DNA of 64,000 bases from Avena insularis. Its lineage: Eukaryota > Streptophyta > Magnoliopsida > Poales > Poaceae. Location of the stretch: assembly GCA_023614405.1 (NCBI GenBank), contig CM042690.1, positions 662,912,802-662,976,801 of the forward strand, read 5' to 3'. A program made the position numbers and the translations under genes. Position 1 is the stretch's first letter, and every line of letters begins with the position of its first letter. Below the pieces are notes generated by a model, which was not told the origin of the DNA, made no database searches, and saw only the letters and a list, made by a program, of their open reading frames with translations. Of this stretch, positions 1 to 12,326 are shown in pieces.

Positions 1-283
1 GATGGCGGCGAATACAGACTCTTTCGTGGAATTTTGATCGGGTCCTTAGGGTTTTTGTCCCAAGAGGATTTTATAGGCGAAGGGGCAAGGTTAGTGGAGG
101 CTCGAGGGGCCCACACCACCCCCGGCGCGGCCTGGGCTGGCCCGCGCCACCAGGTGGTGTGGCCACCTCGTGGCCCTTCTCCATCTCGTCTTCTGGCTCC
201 GTGAGTCCTCTGGTAAAATATTGACTTTGGCTTTTGTCCGGTCCAATTCCGAGAATATTTCTTTTCCATCTTTTCTGAAACCA
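1..283 (-). repeat. Gypsy-type LTR fragment, part 1 (split by Copia insertion)
   Basis: This stretch is the reverse complement of part of the solo LTR at 56882-58428. Both share a block reading, on the minus strand, GGTGTGGGCCCC, then CCTTGCCCCTTCGCCTATAAAATCCTC, then a segment with CCAATTCCGAGAATATTTC. The left end lies outside the window. The same LTR resumes at 8539 after the inserted Copia element; joining 283 to 8534 restores the CTGAAACCAAAAACAGCAG context seen near 57045 in the other copy. I see no coding capacity. The family assignment (Gypsy type, LTR start TGATACGTTG) rests on general resemblance to Triticeae elements. Confidence 0.75.
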
Positions 284-288
284 AAAAC

Positions 289-1943
289 TGAAGGGAATAT
301 GCCCGAGAGGCAATAATAAAGTGGTTATTATCTTATTCCATGTTTATGATCAATGTTTATTTTGCATGCTATAATTGTATTAATTGGAAACGTTAATACA
401 TGTGTGTTTAATAAACAAAATACAAAGTTCCTAGTAATGCCTCTCATATAAACTAGCTCGTTGATTAACAAGATGATCAAGGTTTCCTGATCATGGACAT
501 TCGATGTTGTTAATAACAAGGTCACAACATTGGTGGAATGATGTGATGAACATTCATCCAAAGTATAGAATTACGATCAAAGTCATTATGTTTATATTTC
601 TATAACATCATACAAAGTAATCTTAGTCCTTAGACCATGAGATCATGTTAATTGCTAACACCGGAAGAGTATCTTGATAACATCAAACGTCACACCATAA
701 CAGGGTGACTATAAAGGTGGGTTCAGTGCTACGAAGGTGTTATGTTGAGGCTCATGGATTAAGAGTGGGATTTGTCCATCCCGTTGACGGATAGATATAC
801 TCTAGGCCCTCTCGGTGATATCACATTAAGATAGCTTGCAAGCAAGTGATGTGATCACTAGAATGTTATATCACGGGAACGAGAAAAGAGTGCATGTCAG
901 TAACGAGATCAAACTAGGTATTTGGATGCCAATGATCGAAGCTTGGACATGTAATATATCGCGAGACAAAGGGATTTAGTTACGACGTTAAAGGTTCACA
1001 CAATCACAAGGGTCATCGTTGAATATGTGGGAGTCAGTACGGATCTCCAGGTCCTGCTGCTGATTATTGATCGGAGAGGGGTCTCAATCATGTCTACATT
1101 ATTCGTGAACCGTAGGGTGACACACTTAAGGGATACCGACACCATTTAGGAGCAAATATGTTTCATATAAAGATTAAGAAAGCGCTGGAATTATTTCAAT
1201 AGACACCGAAACTGTTTCGGGTGAAATTGCTGAAATTGGTTCTGCATGTAATATTGAAATGTTGCAGGGGTTTTATGTGAATGTTTGTTAATTAAATTAA
1301 TTATCAAATTTCTGAATAAAATTAATAAAAGAGTTTTATTAAATGAGAGAGCATTAAATTTGGAGAAACTTAATGCATTTAAAGTGGAGACTTTAAAAGA
1401 GAATGTGAAGGGGCATTTTAATGTGGAGGGGGTTACCACCACAGGAATGGGGGAGGTGAAGGGACACCCTCCCCTCCTCCTATAAAAGCCCCCCTCTCAG
1501 TTCTTCTTCCTCACACCTCCTCGTGAAGGATCTCTCTCGCCCTCTAGTATTATTCCCCCATGGTCTCGGATTAGCGAGATACATGTTCCTGGTGGCTTTA
1601 TCTGGAAAGGAGTTGCTGCTTCCGCTGCTTTGCTGGAGCGAGGGATGGAGGTTGTAGGGGTACTGGGTGTGTGTGTGATCACGGATGCACCATTGCTTTG
1701 CGGTGTTGGACTTACTGGAGCTGGATCTGAAGGACGTGCTGGAGCCGGACCTGCTGGACTTCATCACGATCCTGAGATCGGCAAGTGTATGACTACATCA
1801 TCCACGAGTTCCAACTTGTTGTCTTCGAGGGTAAGTTCTCCATGGATGTATATCCACTTGTTGCTCTGTATCTAGTAGATAGATCTTGGCGTATAGTTCA
1901 CATCATAGGAAAATATTTGTTTTCTATGCTGCGAACCCCAATA
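289..1943 (+). repeat. 5' LTR of element 1
   Basis: This 1,655-bp direct repeat matches 6849-8533 almost base for base, with scattered substitutions and a few short indels. A TATA-like box TATAAAAG lies at 1481-1488, where BARE-type LTR promoters usually sit. Downstream GCTGGA-rich repeats (about 1705-1760) are shorter here than in the 3' copy. The LTR ends just before the primer-binding site at 1945. Confidence 0.9.
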
Positions 1944-4900
1944 GTGGTATCAGAGCCTGATCTATGCGTAGGTGCTTTGCACGGATAGTACACATATGTT
2001 TATATGTGGGTGATGATGATCATGTTATTGCATCTTCTATGTATTTTGGATATTGATGGCATAGTGGGATGAAGCGGCCCGGACCAACCTTACATGTCAT
2101 CGTACATAAGACCGGTTCCACGACTGACATGCAACTAGTTTTGCATAAGTGGCTGGCAGGTGTCTGTCTCTCCTATTATAGTCAATATCTGATTTACAAC
2201 GAGTTGCTAATAACTTGGTTATCCTCGTTGTGGTTCCATGTTTGTAGGTAAGAACGGTTCTATCTCCGAAAGCCCTAAGCCACGTAAAACTTGCAATGGA
2301 TAAATTAGAGGCGTCTAGTTTAGATCGTTGCTGGGCTAGTGTCATGATATGGTAATGTTGTAAGTAGATGTATGATAGATACTCTTATAACACACCTAAC
2401 GTGTAAGTTCCATAGACCTTGGTCTTACACACAAAGGAATGATAGAGATCATACCATGATGCATATGATAGAGATCAAATGCATGGACCATATCATCCCA
2501 CTTTTCACATTAGATGTTTGCATCTTATATTGCTTGTTTGGCGTTTTAGTAGCATTATAAGATGATCCCTCATTTAAATATCAAGATAAAATGTTTTCTT
2601 CCTTAAGTATGCACCGTTCTATGGATCGTTTTTCGAGACATCACGTGATGATCGGGTGTACTCGACTCTGCGTTTTCATACAAACGGGTGTAAGACAGTT
2701 TTACACATGCTAGTACTAAGGTTCTTACTTGGCGAGCCTAGCATGTACAGACATGGCCTCGGAACACGGACCGAAAGGTTAAGCATGAGTCATATAGTTG
2801 ATGTGATGCCCATATTGATGCTCGCCTTTGAAGCTACACTGACTCACGTGATGATCGGACTTGGTGTAGTGGATTTGGTTCATGTAATCACCAAAAAGGC
2901 ACGAGGGATGTCGTTTTTGAGTGGGAGTTCATTTCTAATTTGGATTAGTCGAACTCAATTTGTCATAAACTAAATCGAAGTGAATTTGCATAATTTGTTG
3001 TAGTCATTGGCATCTGTTTACTACCTTATGCTTAGTTTTAATTGAGATAATAGAACTATAGAATTCTGGATATTTACTTTCTAATCGGTATCGTATTGTT
3101 TTGAATGTTAATTTAAAGTTTATAAGTCCTATTGCAAACTTTCAGCAAACTCTATTTACTCCATGAAGTTTAATAAGTAGTATTAAATCAAGAGTAAGAA
3201 TTCCAATGTTAGTATCTAAAGTATCATGTTTGCCTCCATGATTATTGATATTCAAAAGTTGTTTTAATATCAAGATTATATAGGAGCTGGAAATTGTTTC
3301 AGAAACCATCATGTGTGAAAGATATTGTGATGTCTGAAACAATGTTTTTGGTTGCATTATGATAGAGTATAATTTAGCAAAATACATGTTCTCATATTGT
3401 ATGAGAATTTGTGAAGGATGGAGATGCTAAGCATCCGGATCTCCCAAAAAGGTTTTGGGAACTAACATTATACTCGCGATTCTTCCTTACAAGCTATAGT
3501 AGCTTGATCATGAAAGTTGTCATGATAAGGATGAATAGAAGATGTAAGTAAAATGTTTACTACACTAATAGATTACTAAAGAATGGATTTTTGAAAGAAC
3601 ACCAAACATTTGATGATGGTGATCCACTTCAAAGTGCAAGTCCAAAGGTATTAGTATTTGACTATACACGCTTTGTACTATGTGTCATGTGAATGACACC
3701 ACTATTGATGTTGATAGATTCTTTTAAAAGAAAAAGGAATTGCTGAAAGAGAATCTCTAAAATATTTGGCAGAAAAGAAAAGGTTGGAGATGTCCAACTT
3801 AGGTATATAGAAGATATACATGTTATGGTTGTATTCCTTGCTTGTTAAACAATGTGGTTCTTAGGTATTGGATACCGGTATTGGATACCGAATTGGTTGG
3901 TATGAAGTATCATACAGGACAACGCAATTCATGAACTGCAATGGCCTAAGTAACTAGCAAGAGAATAAGTGATGATGCTCATCGAAAACAAATAAAGTGT
4001 TATTGTGTTTTTCATTGTCATCAAACCTAACCTTCAAGATTTGTTTTAATAATTGTTATTTTGTTCCGGTATTACGAGAACAATGGTTGTTCAAATAATT
4101 ACCGTATTCCATAAAGGATGGATGAACTTTTACAAGTCTAGTTGGAGAAATCACACCCATAAACATTATTGCTAAAATGTCACAAGACAAATGATTGAAA
4201 GATCACTTATGAAGTGACATCGTTGTTTTAATTATATTGGAAAGAAAACATGAAGAAACTCCATGTTGATGGATTTTTGGAGTCTTTTATTTTGATCAGC
4301 TGACGCTTGTGAGACTTTCCTTGAGATAATTGAAACTCCGTCCATAGGCCAAAGAGGAACAGATGACTAACTTATTGGATATTATGCATGTTGATGTATA
4401 TAGTCCATTATGTGTAGCCATATGCGCTGGATCTTTTTGCTTCATATGCTTTCTCTAGAAATTTAAGTGAATATATCTATATATTTACTTAATAAGGAAG
4501 AAGTATGAAACATTTGAAAATTGTTCAAAGACTTTCAAGATGAAGTGAAGAAAATCATTGTAACAGGAAAATAAAGAGTTTATGATTCGATCATAAAGGA
4601 AAATGTTTGAGTTACATGTTTATAAAAACACCTAAGATTTGAGGAATTATTCCATGATTTGTGTTTCCCGATAAACCATAGGAGTATGGCATATTCGAGA
4701 GATGAAATCAAACCATGTTTGACATGGTAAGATCAAAGGTGTCATTTATAAAACTGCCATTATGTTTTAAGGATTGAAGCTTTAGAGACTACCGCTTTTA
4801 CACTGAAAAGAGCACCATCGTGATCCGTTGAAATGACACCATATAAGTTATGGTTTGGGATAAAACCCGAATTGTCTTTTCTTAAATTTTGGTATGCTAT

Positions 4901-6848
4901 GCATAAGTAAAATGTTTACAACCAAAGTCGGATAAGCACGTCTTTGTAGGTTATCCCAAAGAATTTGTTGGTAATTTCTCCATAACACCGAGGACAAAAG
5001 AGTTTGTTACTTGGAACGTCAAGTTTCTTGAGAAGGAATTTTTCGCGAAAAGTTAAGTGTTAGGACAATAGAACTTGGATAAGGTTGTTGAACCTTAGTT
5101 ATATGTGCTAAGTAGCACAGCACCGGAAAGTGTCCCGGTGGCGGCCACAATGCTCATGGCTCCTATGATTACAAAGGTTGTGATCTCGGAGATTAGAGTT
5201 CCTATTGAACCGTGTGGGTCGGTAAGAATCAAATAGTGTGATTTGATAAGCAAGTCGTTATTGTTTTGACAATGATGAACCGACTACATGCAAAGAAGCG
5301 GTGATGGGCCCTAACTCCAAAAAATGACTACAAGTCATAGAATCCGTGATAGTATCCATACACGAGAAATCAAGTTTCTAAACTTAGAAGACCCTCCGGA
5401 AAGGCGTGAAGCCTATCGGTCGTGTTTGGATCTATAAAGAAATAGACATGGATGTTTAACATCTATGAAATAGTCGACATGTCGGAAAGAAGTTTACGGC
5501 AATGTTCAAGGAGTTGACTATGACAAGATTTGATCTTTTATAGCGATATTTAGTCTTGACGGATTAATGTAGCAACCACTACATATAATTTGGTATATGG
5601 TAGTTGAATAAACAAAACAAGGTTCTTATAATAGAACGGTTACCTAGGACATGTACATGACATGGTCCGAAAGGTTTTGTTAATTCAGAGGGTGCTAAAA
5701 GGGCATGCAAACTTCAATAGTTGAAGTGAGCATAGCGGAGTTGGAATCTTCACCATGATGAAACCGTTAAAAGAGTTTAAATTCATCGGAGATGATGAAG
5801 ATGCTTGCATTTGCAAGAAATTAAGTGGGAGCGCTGAGACAAATTTCCATTACATTATGCAGAGTACATATTGTTGATTGGAAATGATGTATCTTTTATT
5901 GACACAAGTTAAGAATTTCATTAAAATAGGATTTCGATGAAAGACTTGGGCAAAACCGGAATATTTGGCATCAATATCTATATGGATAGATTGAGGCGCT
6001 AATATGGTTGTGCCAGACATACATATATGAGATATTGAAAGGGTTCAATATGGAAACAACAAGAAAGGTTCTTGCTGCATGGAAATGATTGTATCAAGAT
6101 TCAAGTGTATCAACACTTGGTGAGTAAAATCACATGAATATTTTGATCGATTATACCATGATATGTATATATCCAGAATGTCCTATGCTCTAAATGTTAT
6201 GAGCACATACCAGAATGATTCATAAGATGATCATTGGATAATAGTAAATATATTCTTATGAGCTTTGGAAGAACTAAGAATATATCATGTATAAGTGACA
6301 AATAGTTAAAGGTAGTTCATTGTAAAGTGTTACATTGATACTAGTTTTGTCACAAGATATAAATTAAATTTATCTCAATTTAGACTATGGGTAGCACAAT
6401 GTAATGGAAAGGATGTTCCATGATGGATTTGGATGAGTTCCAAAGTTGAGACATTGTGACGGATACTACAACAAAAGGCTAAGTATATAACTTCTATAGT
6501 AGCAGCAAAGGAGGGCATTTGTGTTAAGTAGTTTGTTATCAAACTAGGTGTGGTTCAAAGTGGCCTAATACTATGAAGATATATTGTATGACAATAATAT
6601 CAACATATTTTAACCCGAACGAACTAAAGGTCTCACCAAAGGACCAAATTTATATAATGCCATCTCCTTTGAGAATGAGTGATGCGTAGAGATGCAAAGA
6701 CATGCAAATACACACGAACCTGAAACTGTCAGATCTGGAGATTATGTTAACCACTAGCAATAGCGTATATGCAACACCAGAAAGCCATAGGTGTTCAATA
6801 CGCAAAGTTTTTCAAACTAGATTATTGACTCTAGTGCAAGTGGGAGAC
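1944..6848 (+). pseudogene. Decayed gag-pol interior of element 1
   Basis: This 4.9 kb interior has no open frame longer than about 105 codons, yet traces of Copia pol remain. Near 5850-6050 a reverse-transcriptase stretch can be read: a segment translating LIGNDVSF at about 5877-5900, then GATGAAAGACTTGGGCAAA (compare MKDLG of BARE reverse transcriptase) and ATCTATATGGATAG. An in-frame TAA at 5910-5912 follows IGNDVSF within a few codons, and another lies at 6000-6002. Both stops recur in element 2. Gag, protease and integrase are not recognisable. The interior is best read as a shortened, multiply frameshifted polyprotein relic. Confidence 0.75.
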
Positions 6849-8533
6849 TGAAGGGAATATGCCCGAGAGGCAATAATAAAGTGGTTATTATCTTATTCCA
6901 TGTTAATGATAAATGTTTATTTTGCATGCTATAATTGTATTAATTGGAAACGTTAATACATGTGTGTTTAATAAACAAAATACAAAGTTCCTAGTAATGC
7001 CTCTCATATATACTAGCTCGTTGATTAACAAGATGATCAAGGTTTCCTGATCATGGACATTGGATGTTGTTAATAACGAGGTCACAACATTGGTGGAATG
7101 ATGTGATGAACATTCATCCAAAGTATAGCATTACGATCAAAGTCATTATGTTTATATTGCTATAACATCATAAGAAGTAACCTTAGTCCTTAGACCATGA
7201 GATCATGTTAATTGCTAACACCGGAAGAGTATCTTGATAACATCAAACGTCACACCGTAAGAGGGTGACTATAAAGGTGGGTTCAGTGCTACGAAGGTGT
7301 TATGTTGAGGATCATGGATCAAGAGTGGGATTTGTCCATCCTGATGATGGATAGATATACTCTGGGCCCTCTCGGTAATATCACATTAAGATAACTTGCA
7401 AGCAAGTGATGTGATCACTAGAATGTTATATCACGGGAACGAGAAAAGAGTGCATGTCGGTAACGAGATCAAACTAGGTATTTGGATGCCAATGATCGAA
7501 TCTCGGACATGTAATATATCGCGAGACAAAGGGATTTAGTTACGATGTTAAAGGTTCACACGATCACAAGGGTCATCGTTGAATATGTGGGAGTCAGTAT
7601 GGATCACCAGGTCCCGCTGTTGATTATTGATCGGAGAGGGGTCTCGATCATGTCTACATTATTCGCGAACCGTAGGGTGACACACTTAAGGGATACCGAC
7701 ACCATTTAGGAGCAAATATGTTTCATATAAAGATTAAGAAAGCGCTGGAATTATTTCAATAGACACCGAAACTGTTTCGGGTGAAATTGCTGAAATTGGT
7801 TCTGCATGTAATATTGAAATGTTGCAGGGGGTTTTATGTGAATGTTTGTTAATTAAAGTAATTATCAAAATTCTGAATAAAATTAATAAAAGAGTTTTAT
7901 TAAATGAGAGAGCATTAAATTTGGAGAAATTTAATGCATTTAAACTGGAGACTTTAAAAGAGAATGTGAAGGGGCATTTTAATGTGTAGGGGGTTACCAC
8001 CACATGAATGGGGGAGGTGAAGGGACACCCTCCCCTCCTCCTATAAAAGGCCCTCCTCTCACTCCTTCTTCCTCACACTTCCTCGTGAAGGATCTCTCTC
8101 CCCCTCTAGTATTATTCCCCCATGGTCTCGGATTAGCGAGATACATGTTCCCGGTGGCTTTATCTGGAAAGGAGTTGCTGCTTCCGCTGCTTTACTGGAG
8201 CGAGGGACGGAGGTTGTCGGGGTACCGGACGTGTGTGCGATCACGGATGCACCACTTCTTTGCGGTGCTGGACTTGGTGGTGCTGGACTTGCTGGAGCTG
8301 GATCTGAAGGACGTGCTGGAGCCGGACCTGCTGGACTTCATCACGATCTTGAGATCGGCAAGTGTACGACTACATCATCCACGAGTTCCAACTCGTTAAC
8401 AAAACTCGTTGTCTTCGAGGGTAAGTTCTCCATGGATGTATATCCACCCGTTGCTCTGTATCTAGTAGATAGATCTTGGCGTATAGTTCACATCGTAGGA
8501 AAATATTTGTTTTCTATGCTGCGAACCCCAACA
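6849..8533 (+). repeat. 3' LTR of element 1
   Basis: This 1,685-bp copy of the LTR follows the purine tract CAAGTGGGAGAC. It ends in CCCCAACA and is followed by the target duplication AAAAC. TATA-like box at 8042-8049. It is about 30 bp longer than the 5' copy because of extra GCTGGACTTG-type units near 8270-8290 and a short extra stretch at about 8395-8410. Confidence 0.9.
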
Positions 8534-8538
8534 AAAAC

Positions 8539-8692
8539 AGCAGAAAATAGGCAACTGGCACTGTGGCATCTTGTTAATAGGTTATTTCCATAAAATGAGT
8601 AAAAATACTCCAAAGTGTGGACAAAACATAAGAAAGTAGATATAAAACAAGCATGGAACATTAAAAATTATAGATACGTTTACAACGTATCA
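8539..8692 (-). repeat. Gypsy-type LTR fragment, part 2 (LTR start)
   Basis: This is the continuation of the minus-strand LTR begun at 1-283. Read on the minus strand it starts TGATACGTTGTAAACGTATC and matches 56882-57045. The LTR boundary is at 8692, after which older Copia LTR sequence begins, so this Gypsy-type element had inserted into that Copia LTR. The other boundary and the target duplication partner lie outside the window. Confidence 0.75.
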
Positions 8693-9637
8693 ACGACTAG
8701 ATCATGGGGCAACTGATGATCGAGGTTTCCCGATCATGGACATCTATGTCTATTGACAACGGGATCACTTCATTGGATGAATTATGTGATGGAAACACAC
8801 CTAACCATAGTATTGCAATGAGATCCAGACACAAAGTTCAACATTGCGATATTTAGTAAAACATAGTAAATCACTCCTTTCACCGTGAGATCATATTTAA
8901 TTACTACCATCTGAGGCTTCTTTGACTGCATCAACCGTCACATCGTAACATGGTGATCATAAAGGTGTCTATCAGGTATTCTAGAGGGGTATGTTGAGGT
9001 GTATGCATCGAGATAAGGATTTTGCCTATCTCGGGGTCAGATAGATACTCTGGGTCCACTCAGTGAGACTACATCTATGAAATCTTGCAAGCATGTGACT
9101 AGGTCATGTGAATGTAATATCACGAGAATGAGTAAATGTGTTTATCGGAAACAAGATCAAACTAGGTATGTCGATACTTGAGATCAGATCTTGGACAAAC
9201 CAGGTATCGTAGAGCAAAGGGAATGAGACTCGATGTTTAAGGTTCAAGCGATCAAGTTGTTTAGTGGAATGCATGGGGGCCATCATGGGTTTTCAAATCC
9301 CATTGTTGATCATTGATCGAAGAGAGGTCTTGATCATGTTTATGTATTCCTGTGTCGTAAGGGTGGCACACTTAAGGGTAGAGACGCTTAGGGTTGATAT
9401 GATATTATAAGAGAATAGAAGTGCGAGAATCGGAATCATTCCAGGGAGAAACCAAAGTTGTTCGGATGGGTTCGAAAGGTGTTTCGATGCGAAAAGAATT
9501 AATTAATGTGTATTTATTATTAATTATATGAATTAATGAATAAATATGAATTTAATTAATAAAAAGGATAAATCCCACCTAGATGGGCCTTCCTGGAGGG
9601 AAGGGCCCATGGCGGGCAAGGCATGTGGGGTGGGGGT
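8693..9637 (+). repeat. Old Copia LTR fragment (Angela-like), host of nested insertions
   Basis: The sequence aligns in order with the middle of the Angela-like LTRs in this window: a segment with GATCGAGGTTTCCCGATCATGG (compare GATCAAGGTTTCCTGATCATGG near 477-496), then GTGGCACACTTAAGGG, then AATCATTCCAGGGAG and an AT-rich tract before a GGGCCCATGG-rich block. Only the central part is present. The left part is cut off by the Gypsy-type element ending at 8692, and the right part resumes for about 29 bp at 11069-11097. It is an older, diverged copy without coding content. Confidence 0.65.
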
Positions 9638-11068
9638 TGATGACTGCAAGTGCACATATCGTTTGTAGCTAGTTTCGATATTGATCCCACAACGAGCAAG
9701 AGTCTAAAGTCTAATAATTCTTGAAATAAATATTGCGATAGAAATGCTAGATAAATTTCTAAGTAACAAGATAAAATGTGAGTAATGTGTAAAAAGGTGT
9801 TTTGGGGTCTTGGGTATAAGAGCAATAATAAAGTAAAGCAAAATAACTTAATACAGAAAGTAAGTATCGTGTATGTAAGAGAGATTGGAACTGCAGTAGG
9901 GAAAAAGAGTTCTTAGGGAGCAGCGGATACACCACTAGTATTGTAAAGATCTAAGATAAAGATTATCATCATGAACATTCTCAACTATGTATGTGTGGGA
10001 GGAACTCCGTATGTGGACAAATAGGCAACAACTGATGCTCACATCATTCTCATAACCACAGTAGTCAGCAATCGACATCAATCGAATTACTGCGCTATTA
10101 AGGGACGTAATCCCGTAGGACGTATCCCATGGCATGGATAGTGTTCCGTGAGTTTCTCCGATTTCCAAGTTGATACGTAAGGATTGCTAACAGCTTTATA
10201 GTCACCGTAAGTGTTAGCACGCCTCCGTCTACCAACAAGTAGTTTCCTCCATCAAGTCCCCACGAGAGGCAAATATTGAGAGATCGACTTCTCTCAACAT
10301 CAAGATGTAGAGAATCTAACACATGGTCACAGCGATGAATATCATAATATACTTTATATTATTTCAATCTCATACTAGGGTTTCTCCATCTCCCTGAGAA
10401 CTAATGATCTACTCAGACATGGGGGCAATCAACATCATAACAATGATAATGGAAACAATCATAGATGAATAGTACTTGGATAAATCCACAACGAGTATAG
10501 GAATTCCAACAAGATCTAGACAACATGTAGATGGGATGGATGGAGATGGTGGTGATGCAGCGGTGGATGATGAAGATCGATGCCTTAGCCTCCCGGATCT
10601 GCGCAGGGCGAAAATGGATCCCTAGCGAATGAGTTCCCCCTCCAGATGCCTTCTAGAGGTGAGGCTTATGCAATTTCTGGGTGTTCTGTATGTCGTCTCC
10701 TCGAACCAATTGCACGGACTGAAACTATTTGACGAGGCGGAGGCGGCGCCAACTATACGGCTGGAGCTATACGGGTGGAATAAATTCTCCCGCCATATAG
10801 TTGGTCGTTACGCTCTCTGTCTCCTTTGTTCGCTTCTGGTTTTCTTCAGGTATTATTAATATTTCCCAAATAAGCGATTTATGTTGTTTTTTACTCCTTT
10901 TCTCCACAGTACAACTGCTTCAATAATTGTATCCATTGGATCCATCATCTATCCTGATCCTGGTGAAAGCAGACATAAAATATGCGCGCAAGCACCGTAA
11001 AATACCAAGATGCTACATCTACAATGCAAAATAATAACGTAAAACATGATGCAAATATGCACTCATCA
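9638..11068. repeat. Probable solo LTR
   Basis: A 1,431-bp block starts TGATGACTGCAAGTGC and ends GCACTCATCA, giving the TG...CA ends and short inverted terminal repeat (TGATGA/TCATCA) typical of LTRs. It is flanked by GGGGT (9633-9637) and GGGGC (11069-11073), a 5-bp duplication with one mismatch. It interrupts an older Copia LTR: the G-rich tract before it continues into CCCTCCCCACTGCC after it. There is no primer-binding site, interior or second LTR, so a solo LTR left by LTR-LTR recombination is the simplest reading. I do not recognise the family. Confidence 0.6.
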
Positions 11069-11097
11069 GGGGCCCTCCCCACTGCCGGCCAGCCTAG
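11069..11097 (+). repeat. Short remainder of the old Copia LTR
   Basis: About 29 bp (GGGGCCCTCCCC...CAGCCTAGG) continue the G/C-rich part of the LTR fragment at 8693-9637. They are cut off at 11098 by the next element. Confidence 0.45.
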
Positions 11098-12326
11098 GTG
11101 AAAGTGCATTTGTGCCCCATGTGTGGTTTTTGTAATTAATGACAATCTATATGGACTAATATTTGAATTAAGTTTCAATTGTAGGATTTGTCCATTGGCA
11201 TCGCTTGGGCCATGTGTTTGTTTCAAGGTTGAAAAATGAAGAAATGAAGAAGAAGCAATGTCTAAGGGCTTTGTACCCATTGGAATCATGTAGAAGAAGA
11301 ATATCAAACGTGTCTTGAAGAAGAAGATGGAGTTCCTCATGGTTATCTTCAAGACATCATCCTATTAGAGTTAGAAGAAATGAAGTGCAAGCTCAAGATG
11401 CGCCATCTCTAGAATATCACATGTTTAAAGCTTTCCATCCTCAGTGATCATGGCGTGATGAAGACAAGTTCAAGGAAGAGGTTTCCCCATGGAGTATGGG
11501 GGAGCAATTCACAAGTCTTCGTCAAGCAAAGCGCGAGAAAGAGCAATCAAGAAAGATGTTCCATCTTGAGGAAGACAAGATCATGTACATCAAGTTCAAG
11601 TGGATTGGTCAAGGCAAAGGTATGATCTTGATAGGTTTTCTAGTTTACCAGTCTCTTGTAGTTGTTACGAGACTAGGTTTAGGATAGATAGCCATACTAT
11701 CAAGAAGGGATCTCAAGTGAGTAGCTCGTTCGTTTTCTTGGGAGAGCTTAAACCTTTGCATTCATAGCATCATATTTTCTTAGTTGTTGTTTGGATCTTT
11801 TCCATGTGAGGATCTAGAGCTTGTGGCTATCTTCATAACAAGCTCTAGTTCATCAGAAACAAATTTCCCTTGAACATCTTATGCGGTTTTGATCTTGCGG
11901 TTTTTTGGCTCCACATCTTGGGAGATACCTCACATATTTATTCATTGTATTTTATCCCTTTATGATACACATGTCTTTATCTTTCCAACAAAATTGGTTT
12001 GGATGCAAAAGTTATGGTAGTTTTGGTTCTAGAGTTTCCCTGACCGGAAGTACCGATTCTTCATCGGAAGTACCGCTAGGCCACTTTTAGCGTCGGTAGT
12101 ACCGGTTGAACTACCGGTCTAGTTCCAGTGAGAATGGGAACGCCCCCATCACCCTTTCTGTTTTTATGCATATTTACTAGTACTTGGGCTAGTAGTTGAC
12201 CAGAAGTACCACTCGGGAATATTGTGATGCCGGTAGTACCAGTGGAAATTCTTGCCCACTTCCACTCAGCCCGTGATACCCTGCAGTCATCTCTGTGTTT
12301 GGTCGCGTTTTATTTTTTGGTACTTG
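11098..12326 (+). repeat. LTR-like fragment with ACCGG-rich motifs, family unknown
   Basis: The block starts TGAAAGTGCATTTGTGCCCC, an LTR-like beginning that I associate with Triticeae repeats but cannot name. It runs to the start of the Copia LTR at 12327 with no clear 3' end of its own. Between about 12045 and 12240 it carries repeated pieces such as GGAAGTACCG, GTAGTACCGG and the palindrome-like ACCGGTTGAACTACCGGT. No open frame here looks coding. It may be the left part of an element truncated by the later insertion or rearrangement at 12327. Confidence 0.5.

Larger units (their letters stand above)
289..8533 (+). mobile_element. Complete LTR retrotransposon, Angela/BARE-like Copia, non-autonomous (element 1)
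   Basis: The element is 8,245 bp and flanked by the 5-bp target duplication AAAAC (284-288 and 8534-8538). Its LTRs are 289-1943 and 6849-8533. Both start TGAAGGGAATATGCCCGAGAGG; the 3' copy ends CCCCAACA and the 5' copy ends CCCCAATA, a one-base change. A primer-binding site TGGTATCAGAGC lies at 1945-1956, and a purine tract GTGGGAGAC ends at 6848. The LTR start, length and primer site match the Angela/BARE/WIS group, which copies itself through an RNA intermediate. The interior holds no long open frame, so the element probably depended on proteins supplied by relatives. It is inserted in the Gypsy-type LTR now split into 1-288 and 8534-8692. Confidence 0.9.

Noticed and set aside
1945..1956. 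TGGTATCAGAGC as part of a tRNA gene
   Set aside because: It is the 12-nt complement of the initiator tRNA-Met 3' end used as a Copia primer site. No cloverleaf can be built around it, nor around the matching sites at 14120 and 23027.
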